From the NCBI GenBank assembly GCA_028288645.1, contig JAQBNJ010000135.1:1-5498 (forward strand): a stretch of 5,498 bases of DNA. Reading direction: 5' to 3'. Origin of the DNA: Sediminibacterium sp. (lineage in GTDB: Bacteria > Bacteroidota > Bacteroidia > Chitinophagales > Chitinophagaceae). Below the pieces are notes generated by a model. The model had not been told where the DNA came from. It worked only from the letters and a program-made list of their open reading frames with translations, and searched no databases. The position numbers and the translations under genes are program-made. Shown here piece after piece: positions 1 to 5,498 of the stretch (positions are counted from its first letter, which is position 1; every line of letters starts with the position of its first letter).

Positions 1-2828
1 CTGTCTTCACGGATACGGTCATATACAATTACGGTATCGTTCATCGAGAAACCGATTACCGTTAATATCGCCGCAATAAAGTGCTGGTCGATCTCTAATG
101 GGAACGGAACGATCTTTCGCGCAAAACTGAATACGATCAATGTTACGAATACATCGTGCAGTAATGAGAAGATGGTTCCCAGTGAATATCTCCAGTCGCG
201 GAAACGGATGAAGATGTATAAACAGATCACAATGATACCGAAGATCACCGCTTTCTGCGCACCTGTTTTCAGGTCATCAGAAATTGTCGGTAACACGGTT
301 TGTGAACTTTGTTTGTAATTCTTTTCAAAATCAATGAAACTGGTATTTACGGGCAGGTGTTTTTTCAAACCGGTGAACAGTTTCTGCTCAACCAATGAAT
401 CAATATTGCTGCCGGTCTCTTTGATCTTGTATGAAGTAGTAATGTTGATCTGGTTCTTTACATCAACCGTTTTAATGATCACGGCTTCACCAAATTCAGT
501 TTTCAGTTCATCACGGATCTGGTCTTCGTTAACGGGTTTGTCGAATTTGATGGTATAGCTACGGCCTCCGGAGAATTCCACACCTTCATCAAATGCATCT
601 GCACGGAAGAATGTGCTGATACCTAATATGAAGATCACCACAGACAACATATACGCATACTTCCTGTATTCAATGAATTTGAAAGAAGCATGTTTGAAGA
701 TCCTTTTTGAAATGCCGGTGAAATATTCAAAGTGACGGTTCTTGTTCATGTACCAGTCTGTGATCAACCTTGAAACAAGGATACCGCAGAACAATGATAA
801 TAAGATACCGATGATCTGTGTGGTTGCAAAACCGAGTACAGGACCCAATCCAAAATACGCAAGGATGATCGCTGTCAGTAAAGTAGTAACGTGCGCATCC
901 AGCACAGGGGAGAGGGAACGTTTGTATCCATCATTCACTGCATTCTGGTAGCTCTTTCCTTTCGTTAACTCTTCCTTGATCCGCTCAAAGATAATTACGT
1001 TCGTATCCACCGCTAAACCTACCGTCAATACCAAACCTGCAATACCTGGCGCCGTGAGCGTAAAGCCAAGCGCACTGAGGATGCCGATGGTGAACAGGAG
1101 GTTAAGGATAAGGGCAATATTGGCAACCCATCCGCCTGTGTTAAAGTATAACAGCATCAAAGCGAAGATCACGATGAAAGCAATGAGGAAGGATAAACCG
1201 CCACCTTTGATAGATTCTTTACCCAGTGTTGGTCCCACCTGCTGTTCCTGTATGATTTTAGCAGGAGCGGGGAGTTTACCACTTTCTAAGATCTCCGCAA
1301 GATCCTGTGCTTCTTTGGTAGTATAGCTTCCGGCGATCTGTGAGTTACCGGTTGTGATCGGTTCGTTCACGTTTGGCGCAGAGTACACAAAATTATCCAA
1401 TACAACAGCAACCGGTTTTCCTACGTTGCGCGTGGTCATTTTTGCCCAGGCAAGCGTACCGGCTTTATCCATGTTCATTTTGATGGCAACACGTCCTCTT
1501 TCGTCAAAATCCTGTGAGGCACTAATGCCTTCACCACCTAATTCAGCCTGGCCATTGTCTAATGTTTTGATGGCGTACAACATCAGGATATCCTTCAGTT
1601 TCGGATCGTTCAGATCGGCTTTACCGTACATGAACACGAGGTTTGAAGGGAATTTGTTTTTCACTGCATCCATTCTCAGGTAGTCATTCAACGTACCTGT
1701 ATCTTTTGAAGCGATATATCCTAACGCAGCAGGGAAATATGTTTTTCCGTCCTGCTGAGAAGCTTGTGTAAACTGCAATAACCTGGCGATAGGATTCTTA
1801 TTAGCATTTGCTTTGGTAGAATCAACTTTGGCACCTGGTTTTACGTTACCTGCTATATCAGAGATAGTAGCTGTTTTGCCGCTGTCTTTTTTAGCAGGAG
1901 TGGTTGCAGCCGCAGCTTTAACTTTTGTGGTATCAACCGCTTTTTTAGTAGTATCTGTTGTTTTTGTTCCGTTCAGGTAATCTTCAACAGCCTTATCAGC
2001 CGCGATGATACCGTTCTGTATGTCTTTGCTTTCGAAAGTATATACTTCAAAGAACTGCAGGTTGGCAGTTGATTGTAAGAAAGCACGTACTCTTTCTTTA
2101 TCAGTTACGCCCGCGAGCTCAATGCTGATATATCCTTTGGCAGGATCAGGGTTGATATTGGGAGATGCCACACCAAAACGGTCGATCCTTGTGCGCAGGA
2201 TACGGTAAGTGGTATTGAAAGCGATATTCGCCTGGTCGTGCAGGTAGGTAGCAACCGCATCGTCACTTGCATCGATCTTTACTTTACCATTACTGCGTGA
2301 TGCGAAATAAGGCGCCAGTTTTGCGTTTGGATTCACGCTCTTCAGTTCCTGCCTGAACAATGAGATCAGATCGGCACTGGTATTGGCTTTGATAGCAACA
2401 GCTTGCGACAACGCTTTGTTGAACTGCGCTTCCTTGGTATAATTTGCCAATGATTTCAGCAATCCGTCCAGGCCAACTTCCATTGTCACACTCATACCAC
2501 CCTGTAAGTCAAGACCCAGCATCAGTTCTTTTTCTTTCGCACTGCGGTAAGTGGTCAACCCAAAAGCCAGTTTCGTGTCTTTGGTACTGTCCAGCAAACG
2601 CTTCAACCTTTCTTTCTTCAGGTCGCCCAGGCTGTCGGCATAAGCTGCCTGCAGTTCTTTGTTACCGGGATACTTCGTTTCAGGGGTAGGGAATCTTTTC
2701 AGCCAGGAATCGGCTTTAGTTTCCATCGCACTTTCATGGTTCTTAACAAACCAGGTGAATGACAATTGATACAGGCAGATAAGTATCAAAGCAATCGCAA
2801 AAAATCGCACTAAACCTTTCAGTTGCAT
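1..2828 (-). CDS. secDF: Protein translocase subunit SecDF (fused SecD-SecF), C-terminus cut by window edge
   Basis: Inner-membrane accessory subunit of the Sec translocon; the family uses the proton-motive force to complete export of preproteins through SecYEG. I translated the minus strand from ATG 2828-2826 and found 942 uninterrupted codons to the left edge. The SecD half has TM1 (about 6-24), the LGLDLQGG motif (104-111), a periplasmic region, VGPTLG (531-536) and TM2-TM6 (about 545-689). TM4 carries D608 in VDTNVIIFERI, the position of the proton-relay Asp of SecD. The SecF half starts near 700, with TM7 (about 725-742), VEFSGG (750-755), a periplasmic domain, and TM8-TM10 (about 859-936) with D931 in MNDTVIVYDRIRED, the SecF proton-relay Asp. 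TM11-TM12 and the tail are missing, so full length is probably a little over 1000 residues. Residues 288-345 are a Lys/Thr/Ala-rich insertion. There is no Shine-Dalgarno; the leader is A-rich. SecD-SecF fusion is usual in Bacteroidota. Confidence 0.97.
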   Translation of the reverse strand, partial: MQLKGLVRFFAIALILICLYQLSFTWFVKNHESAMETKADSWLKRFPTPETKYPGNKELQAAYADSLGDLKKERLKRLLDSTKDTKLAFGLTTYRSAKEKELMLGLDLQGGMSVTMEVGLDGLLKSLANYTKEAQFNKALSQAVAIKANTSADLISLFRQELKSVNPNAKLAPYFASRSNGKVKIDASDDAVATYLHDQANIAFNTTYRILRTRIDRFGVASPNINPDPAKGYISIELAGVTDKERVRAFLQSTANLQFFEVYTFESKDIQNGIIAADKAVEDYLNGTKTTDTTKKAVDTTKVKAAAATTPAKKDSGKTATISDIAGNVKPGAKVDSTKANANKNPIARLLQFTQASQQDGKTYFPAALGYIASKDTGTLNDYLRMDAVKNKFPSNLVFMYGKADLNDPKLKDILMLYAIKTLDNGQAELGGEGISASQDFDERGRVAIKMNMDKAGTLAWAKMTTRNVGKPVAVVLDNFVYSAPNVNEPITTGNSQIAGSYTTKEAQDLAEILESGKLPAPAKIIQEQQVGPTLGKESIKGGGLSFLIAFIVIFALMLLYFNTGGWVANIALILNLLFTIGILSALGFTLTAPGIAGLVLTVGLAVDTNVIIFERIKEELTKGKSYQNAVNDGYKRSLSPVLDAHVTTLLTAIILAYFGLGPVLGFATTQIIGILLSLFCGILVSRLITDWYMNKNRHFEYFTGISKRIFKHASFKFIEYRKYAYMLSVVIFILGISTFFRADAFDEGVEFSGGRSYTIKFDKPVNEDQIRDELKTEFGEAVIIKTVDVKNQINITTSYKIKETGSNIDSLVEQKLFTGLKKHLPVNTSFIDFEKNYKQSSQTVLPTISDDLKTGAQKAVIFGIIVICLYIFIRFRDWRYSLGTIFSLLHDVFVTLIVFSFARKIVPFPLEIDQHFIAAILTVIGFSMNDTVIVYDRIRED

Positions 2829-2861
2829 ATTAGTAACGGTTTACAAATTTTTTTAGAGCGG

Positions 2862-2869
2862 CAAAGATA
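2862..2869 (-). promoter_or_regulatory. Putative -7 promoter element of secDF (TATCTTTG)
   Basis: Read on the minus strand, these bases are TATCTTTG, an exact match to the Bacteroidota -7 consensus TAnnTTTG. The transcript would start near 2858, giving a leader of about 30 nt before the secDF ATG at 2828. I see no clear TTTG -33 element at the expected distance upstream, so the assignment rests on the -7 match and its position. Confidence 0.55.
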
Positions 2870-2919
2870 GGGGAATGGGAATGAAATTTGCTATACTCCC
2901 CGGAGTTTGCCATTTTATC

Positions 2920-2950
2920 AAAAATGCCGGCAACAATTACCGGCATTTTT
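2920..2950 (-). terminator. Intrinsic terminator downstream of the FKBP gene
   Basis: A perfect 11-bp inverted repeat (AAAAATGCCGG / CCGGCATTTTT) encloses a 9-nt loop. On the minus strand it lies 20 nt past the FKBP stop codon and its 3' arm ends in a run of five U. The sequence is symmetric and could act on both strands, but only the minus strand has a gene running into it. It separates FKBP transcription from secDF, which has its own promoter element further on. Confidence 0.85.
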
Positions 2951-2970
2951 ATGGAATATAAAAAAGGTTT

Positions 2971-3438
2971 TTATTTAATGTCAGACAAGGTGATATCAAA
3001 ATACAAAGGTGCATTGCCTGGAATGGCCGGCAGATTGCCGGTACAGCTATAGCCCAATGCGGATGGGATCACCAGTTTGATGCGGCCGCCTTTTTTCAAT
3101 AAAGCGATGCCGATCTTCCAGCCATCGATCACGCCGCCCAGGGGAAGATCCTGCGGGTTGGCTATGGAAGTAAATTGTGTATTGTCTAGTAATTTGCCGG
3201 TATACACTACTGAAACCGTATTGGAAACAGTTGCATTGTTGCCGGTTCCCGGGGTGATGATCTGGTACAGTAAGCCACTTGGGTCCTCTGTGTAGGTGAT
3301 ATTATTCAGCGTGCAATAAGCTACGAGAGCAGATTTTTCAGAACTAACGGGAACGGGTTGACAGCCGGTATCGGTTTTACCACATGAATTCAATAATAAG
3401 CAAGACAACACAAGAACAGAACCGAGGATTTTTTTCAT
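2971..3438 (-). CDS. FKBP-type peptidyl-prolyl cis-trans isomerase, lipoprotein
   Basis: A 155-residue secreted lipoprotein. Residues 1-18 form a lipoprotein signal peptide (MKK, hydrophobic core, lipobox LNSC), so Cys19 should be lipidated and the protein membrane-anchored outside the cytoplasm. Residues about 55-155 form one FKBP domain, which in this family catalyses prolyl cis-trans isomerisation during protein folding. By comparison with human FKBP12 I place the pocket residues at Y79 (Tyr26), F89 (Phe36), V103-I104 (Val55-Ile56), W107 (Trp59), Y130 (Tyr82) and F147 (Phe99). The position of FKBP12 Asp37 is T90, and Phe46 appears to be Leu, so activity may be altered. Mature cysteines C26, C42 and C132 could allow a disulfide. 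The start ATG (3438-3436) has an A-rich leader without Shine-Dalgarno. It lies 35 bp after the 111-residue gene, probably in the same operon, and is followed by a strong terminator. Confidence 0.9.
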   Translation of the reverse strand: MKKILGSVLVLSCLLLNSCGKTDTGCQPVPVSSEKSALVAYCTLNNITYTEDPSGLLYQIITPGTGNNATVSNTVSVVYTGKLLDNTQFTSIANPQDLPLGGVIDGWKIGIALLKKGGRIKLVIPSALGYSCTGNLPAIPGNAPLYFDITLSDIK

Positions 3439-3473
3439 GAACAGTTTTTTATTTATAGACTTGTTTTTGAGTA

Positions 3474-3809
3474 TTAAGGCTGCTTAGGCCCATTGTTTTC
3501 GCTCTTATTTTTTGCCGCCAACAGCTCCAGCCACTTTTGTTCCTGCATTTCCCACCTGAATTTGCGGTAGAAAAAGGCCATAAAGAACGAGATGATCAAA
3601 ATTGCGATCAACAGGATCACGGAACTGAACATTGAATTGGCCACCATATTTGCCCTTGTATACCAGCCGCTTTCCAGGACGAGGATAATGGCAATACCGA
3701 TGGTGAAACCGGCAGACAAGCCAACCAAAAAAGGCCGGGCGCTTGTCTTTTCTTTTTCCCTGTTCTTTGCCCAGGATGCAAGGAAATCCTCATTTTCTTG
3801 ACTCAACAT
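3474..3809 (-). CDS. Small two-TM membrane protein of unknown function
   Basis: A 111-residue protein that I do not recognise. It has a charged N-terminus (about 1-26, ending in a Lys/Arg-rich stretch), a membrane segment at about 27-46, a short loop, a second membrane segment at about 61-80, and a basic, amphipathic C-terminal tail beginning YRKFRWEMQEQKW. The positive charges flanking both segments suggest a helical hairpin with both ends in the cytoplasm (inference from the positive-inside rule). It is probably transcribed with the FKBP lipoprotein gene 35 bp downstream. The ATG at 3809-3807 lies only 4 nt from a TACTTTTG promoter-like element, so the mRNA may be nearly leaderless. The next in-frame Met is residue 54, between the membrane segments, so a later Met start would delete the first one. 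Coding character is good, but the function is unknown. Confidence 0.8.
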   Translation of the reverse strand: MLSQENEDFLASWAKNREKEKTSARPFLVGLSAGFTIGIAIILVLESGWYTRANMVANSMFSSVILLIAILIISFFMAFFYRKFRWEMQEQKWLELLAAKNKSENNGPKQP

Positions 3810-3813
3810 TGCG

Positions 3814-3821
3814 CAAAAGTA
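3814..3821 (-). promoter_or_regulatory. Putative -7 promoter element for the 111-residue gene (TACTTTTG)
   Basis: On the minus strand the bases read TACTTTTG, an exact match to the Bacteroidota -7 consensus TAnnTTTG. The last G is 4 nt upstream of the ATG at 3809, so transcription would begin at or within a few bases of the start codon. No convincing TTTG -33 box is visible. It would drive the 111-residue gene and probably the FKBP gene. Confidence 0.45.
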
Positions 3822-3886
3822 ATCTATCCGAAATAATTGCAGCAGTCAGTCGTGAATAAAAAGGAATTTAACTCATGTAAAAAAGG

Positions 3887-3894
3887 TATTTTCG
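3887..3894 (+). promoter_or_regulatory. Weak candidate -7 element for the YhhN pair (TATTTTCG)
   Basis: TATTTTCG differs at one position from the Bacteroidota TAnnTTTG consensus. It lies 46 nt upstream of the preferred ATG at 3941. No proper TTTG -33 box is present; a TTTA at 3867-3870 is too close. If real, the transcript would begin near 3898, at the base of the GCGGG hairpin. Confidence 0.25.
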
Positions 3895-3898
3895 GAAT

Positions 3899-3912
3899 GC
3901 GGGGCATCCCGC
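3899..3912 (+). other. GC-rich hairpin (GCGGG-GCAT-CCCGC) upstream of first YhhN gene
   Basis: A perfect 5-bp all-GC stem with a 4-nt loop lies 28 nt before the ATG at 3941. It is not followed by a T-run on either strand, so it does not look like an intrinsic terminator. It could be the 5' end structure of the YhhN mRNA or chance; no function can be assigned from sequence. Confidence 0.35.
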
Positions 3913-3940
3913 TTAACCAAAATGATTGTTGGTGGCTGCA

Positions 3941-4612
3941 ATGAAAAAATACGGTGCATTCCTGTTTGCTTTGATTCTGTTGCTTCATTGCCTGTTCATT
4001 TATTTAGGAATGAATGACTTACGAAACCTGTCTAAATTTTTACTTATCCCTTTATTGATCGTATATCTTTTCGCTATTGCTGGTGAAAAAGCGGGGCCAT
4101 TGGTATACTGCGGGCTATTGTTCTCGTTTGCAGGCGACCTGTTGCTGTCACGGCCAGGAGAGACCTTTTTTCTTTTGGGGATGCTGGCTTTCATCGGCAC
4201 ACATGTTTGCAATAGTATCTATTTTTTCCGTTTGCAGAAAGGGCAAAAGGGGAATGCGAACCTGGTGCTGGTGGCGATATTCCTCCTGGCAGCTTTGTCG
4301 GCTTTTGTATTCCGGTTATTGCAACCGCATCTTGGCAGTTTTCAATGGCCGATTCTTTTTTACATGTTTATCATCAGCCTGATGGCAGTGCTGGCAACAC
4401 GTTCGGCCAATAATATTTCTATAAGAGATATTGCCATGCGTTGTTTTATTCCAGGCGCGGCTTTGTTTGTGTTGTCTGATACCACGCTGGCGATGAATAA
4501 GTTTTTATTGCATGAGCCATTGGTTGACATGGCCGTGATGCTTACCTATGGCGCAGCGCAATATTGCCTTGTGAGAGGATTTGCGAAAATACCGGAGTTT
4601 ACAACTGAATAA
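3941..4612 (+). CDS. YhhN/TMEM86 family membrane protein, putative lysoplasmalogenase (copy 1)
   Basis: An integral membrane protein of 223 residues with about seven to eight hydrophobic segments. The family includes lysoplasmalogenases, which cleave the vinyl-ether bond of lysoplasmalogens to a fatty aldehyde and a glycerophospho-alcohol. Recognisable family features (numbered from ATG 3941) are K32 followed by a PLL segment, GD at 65-66, GMLAF then TH with H88, GAALF then SD at 179-180, and YGAAQY with Y203 and Q207. The Tyr usually found three residues after the conserved His is Asn here (N91). The frame is open back to TTG 3926, but I prefer ATG 3941: GGTGG (3931-3935) sits 5 nt upstream and MKKYG leads straight into the first membrane segment. 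A second family member follows 47 bp downstream, almost certainly co-transcribed. The family call is strong; the substrate is inferred. Confidence 0.88.
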   Translation: MKKYGAFLFALILLLHCLFIYLGMNDLRNLSKFLLIPLLIVYLFAIAGEKAGPLVYCGLLFSFAGDLLLSRPGETFFLLGMLAFIGTHVCNSIYFFRLQKGQKGNANLVLVAIFLLAALSAFVFRLLQPHLGSFQWPILFYMFIISLMAVLATRSANNISIRDIAMRCFIPGAALFVLSDTTLAMNKFLLHEPLVDMAVMLTYGAAQYCLVRGFAKIPEFTTE

Positions 4613-4632
4613 GTTTACAATAAAATATTGGG

Positions 4633-4651
4633 CCGGTGTCTAGATAACCGG
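4633..4651 (+). other. Small hairpin touching the ribosome-binding site of YhhN copy 2
   Basis: CCGGT (4633-4637) and ACCGG (4647-4651) form a 5-bp stem with a 9-nt loop. The 3' arm overlaps the start of the GGTGA motif (4650-4654) that precedes ATG 4660 by 5 nt, so it could modestly limit translation of the second gene. It is too short and lacks the T-run of a terminator, so read-through from copy 1 is expected. Confidence 0.3.
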
Positions 4652-4659
4652 TGATCACT

Positions 4660-5343
4660 ATGGAGCAAGTACTGAACAAACGGATATTGACAATTTACTG
4701 GATCGTATTGTTATTGCATTGCGTTTTCCAGTTCTATGTTTCGCCTTACCGGGCGGTGACCAAACCGCTGCTGGTGCCTTTGCTGCTGACCTATCTTTTA
4801 TTAAAGGATGGAAATATCGGCAGGCCAGTGGGCAAAGCCATGTTCTACGTCGGGTTGTTTCTTGCTTTTTTTGGGGATGTATTGCTTATCCTGATCAATG
4901 ATACTTTCTTCCTCAGTGGCATGATCGCTTTTATGCTGATGAATCTTTTCTACAGTCTTTCTTTTGTATGTCTTCATAAACCGAATCTCAGAAGTATACT
5001 TCCGTTCCTCGTTACGATGGCGTTGCTTTTGACCCTCGGTTTTGTGATCTATCGTTTTCTTGAAGAAGAAATGGGCGATTACCGGATGCCGGTGATGGTG
5101 TACCTGTTTACCTTATCCTTAATGATCGCGTTTGCAGTTAACATTGCATTGAAAAAACAATACAGGAAAGTTGCGCTCTACTACCTTATCCCCGGCGCGG
5201 TGATCTTTATGATAGAGAATATCCTGGTTGCCTTTAACCGTTTTCACTGGGGAAGCGATAAAGATGTTTACATCGCTGTGATGGCTACTTACGGTACGGC
5301 GCAATACCTGATGGTAAAGGGGATATTGAAGGCGTATGCGTGA
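4660..5343 (+). CDS. YhhN/TMEM86 family membrane protein (copy 2, diverged active-site motifs)
   Basis: A 227-residue multi-pass membrane protein, a diverged paralogue of the gene before it. Shared landmarks (numbered from ATG 4660) are K35-P36 with a VPLLL run, GD at 72-73, DTFFLSGMIAF, the PGAVIF segment, and YGTAQYL with Y211 and Q215. Two motif positions differ from copy 1: the His of the GxxxF-xxx-H motif is Asn (N95), while the Tyr three residues later is kept (Y98); and the SD pair after GAxxF is IE, with E186 for Asp. Whether it cleaves lysoplasmalogens is therefore uncertain; it may have another substrate or a supporting role. The frame also opens at GTG 4651, but ATG 4660 has GGTGA 5 nt upstream, the same arrangement as in copy 1. 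The gap of 47 bp to copy 1 suggests one operon. Confidence 0.85.
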   Translation: MEQVLNKRILTIYWIVLLLHCVFQFYVSPYRAVTKPLLVPLLLTYLLLKDGNIGRPVGKAMFYVGLFLAFFGDVLLILINDTFFLSGMIAFMLMNLFYSLSFVCLHKPNLRSILPFLVTMALLLTLGFVIYRFLEEEMGDYRMPVMVYLFTLSLMIAFAVNIALKKQYRKVALYYLIPGAVIFMIENILVAFNRFHWGSDKDVYIAVMATYGTAQYLMVKGILKAYA

Positions 5344-5498
5344 GAGGAAAGGAATATTGAACACTGAACAAGGAATTTTGAATCATTGCTGTCCGGTAAA
5401 AGTAAGCAATACCTATAGGCCGTTAATGTTTAAAGGGGATTAGAGGTGTTTTTGGTGTTTTTTAAAACCGCAAGCCCCCTATGTGCTAAACAAGAGAG
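5344..5498. other. Non-coding right end after the YhhN pair
   Basis: No gene is evident in these 155 bases. Besides the direct repeat at its left end, it holds a 6-bp inverted repeat ATTGCT/AGCAAT (5385-5390 and 5405-5410, 14-nt loop), an 8-bp palindrome CCTATAGG (5412-5419), and two adjacent copies of GGTGTTTTT (5445-5453 and 5454-5462). None is a convincing intrinsic terminator, so where the YhhN transcript ends is unclear. Confidence 0.6.
5349..5382 (+). repeat. Direct repeat AAGGAATWTTGAA, two copies 21 bp apart
   Basis: AAGGAATATTGAA (5349-5361) and AAGGAATTTTGAA (5370-5382) match at 12 of 13 positions with a 21-bp period, starting 6 bp after the stop of YhhN copy 2. From memory, intergenic stretches built of GGAATATTGAA/TTGAAC-like units recur in Bacteroidota genomes, so this may be a short member of such a dispersed family. 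That link is recollection, not something shown by this window. Confidence 0.6.

Larger units (their letters stand above)
3810..3940. other. Divergent intergenic region
   Basis: This 131-bp gap separates the minus-strand 111-residue gene from the plus-strand YhhN pair and must hold promoters for both directions. It contains the minus-strand TACTTTTG element, a weaker plus-strand candidate TATTTTCG, and a GC-rich hairpin just upstream of the YhhN start. I see no small gene in it. Confidence 0.7.

Noticed and set aside
1830..1990. Possible frameshift or fusion junction in SecDF at the low-complexity stretch
   Set aside because: The reading frame continues without a stop on both sides into conserved SecD sequence, so it is an in-frame insertion.
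334..2689. Several plus-strand open frames of 67-116 codons opposite the SecDF gene
   Set aside because: They are antisense to a continuous, strongly conserved SecDF coding frame, and their translations show no family motif, signal or sensible membrane pattern.
3077..3801. Plus-strand open frames of about 70 codons opposite the FKBP gene and the 111-residue gene
   Set aside because: They lie fully inside well-supported minus-strand genes and their translations look like antisense shadows.
3926..3940. TTG 3926 as start of YhhN copy 1
   Set aside because: It would add MLVAA and consume the GGTGG motif as coding sequence; ATG 3941 has a well-placed ribosome-binding motif and a typical MKK start.
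4000..4382. Open frames on both strands inside YhhN copy 1
   Set aside because: The in-strand frame is Cys/Trp/Arg-rich out-of-frame translation and the antisense frame has no recognisable features; the YhhN frame explains the DNA.
4719..5364. Alternative frames overlapping YhhN copy 2, including an 81-codon antisense frame
   Set aside because: They are shadows of the membrane-protein frame, which has clear family motifs throughout.
5385..5419. ATTGCT/AGCAAT inverted repeat and CCTATAGG palindrome as a terminator for the YhhN operon
   Set aside because: The stem is only 6 bp with a 14-nt loop and no T-run follows; the palindrome is too short to form a stable hairpin.

Overview
The window looks like ordinary chromosomal sequence from a member of the Bacteroidota, most likely a Chitinophagaceae-like organism (inference). 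Three things point there. The SecD and SecF translocase subunits are fused into one long SecDF polypeptide. Sequences matching the Bacteroidota -7 promoter element TAnnTTTG lie just upstream of two genes. Ribosome-binding sites on the minus strand are A-rich rather than Shine-Dalgarno-like. No rRNA, tRNA, CRISPR array, transposase or phage gene is visible.

Layout. Positions 1-2828 (minus) hold most of secDF; its C-terminal end runs off the left edge. Positions 2829-2970 hold a promoter element for secDF and a strong intrinsic terminator belonging to the next gene. Positions 2971-3438 (minus) encode a small FKBP-type peptidyl-prolyl isomerase lipoprotein. Positions 3474-3809 (minus) encode a 111-residue protein with two membrane segments and no recognised function; it is probably the first gene of a two-gene operon with the FKBP gene. 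Positions 3810-3940 are a divergent intergenic region with promoter candidates and a GC-rich hairpin. Positions 3941-4612 and 4660-5343 (plus) are two tandem, diverged YhhN/TMEM86-type membrane proteins (lysoplasmalogenase family). Positions 5344-5498 carry no gene; they hold a short AT-rich direct repeat and small palindromes.

Functional reading. SecDF uses the proton-motive force to help pull secreted proteins through SecYEG, and the FKBP lipoprotein probably assists folding outside the cytoplasm, so the left half has an envelope-biogenesis theme. The terminator between them and a separate secDF promoter suggest they are not one transcript. The YhhN pair is a separate, divergently transcribed unit with a presumed role in ether-lipid or membrane-lipid metabolism.

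I did not find a previously undescribed system. The points most worth a second look are the diverged YhhN pair with complementary motif losses, the low-complexity insertion in SecDF, the near-leaderless start of the 111-residue gene, the altered FKBP active site, and the repeat after the last gene.
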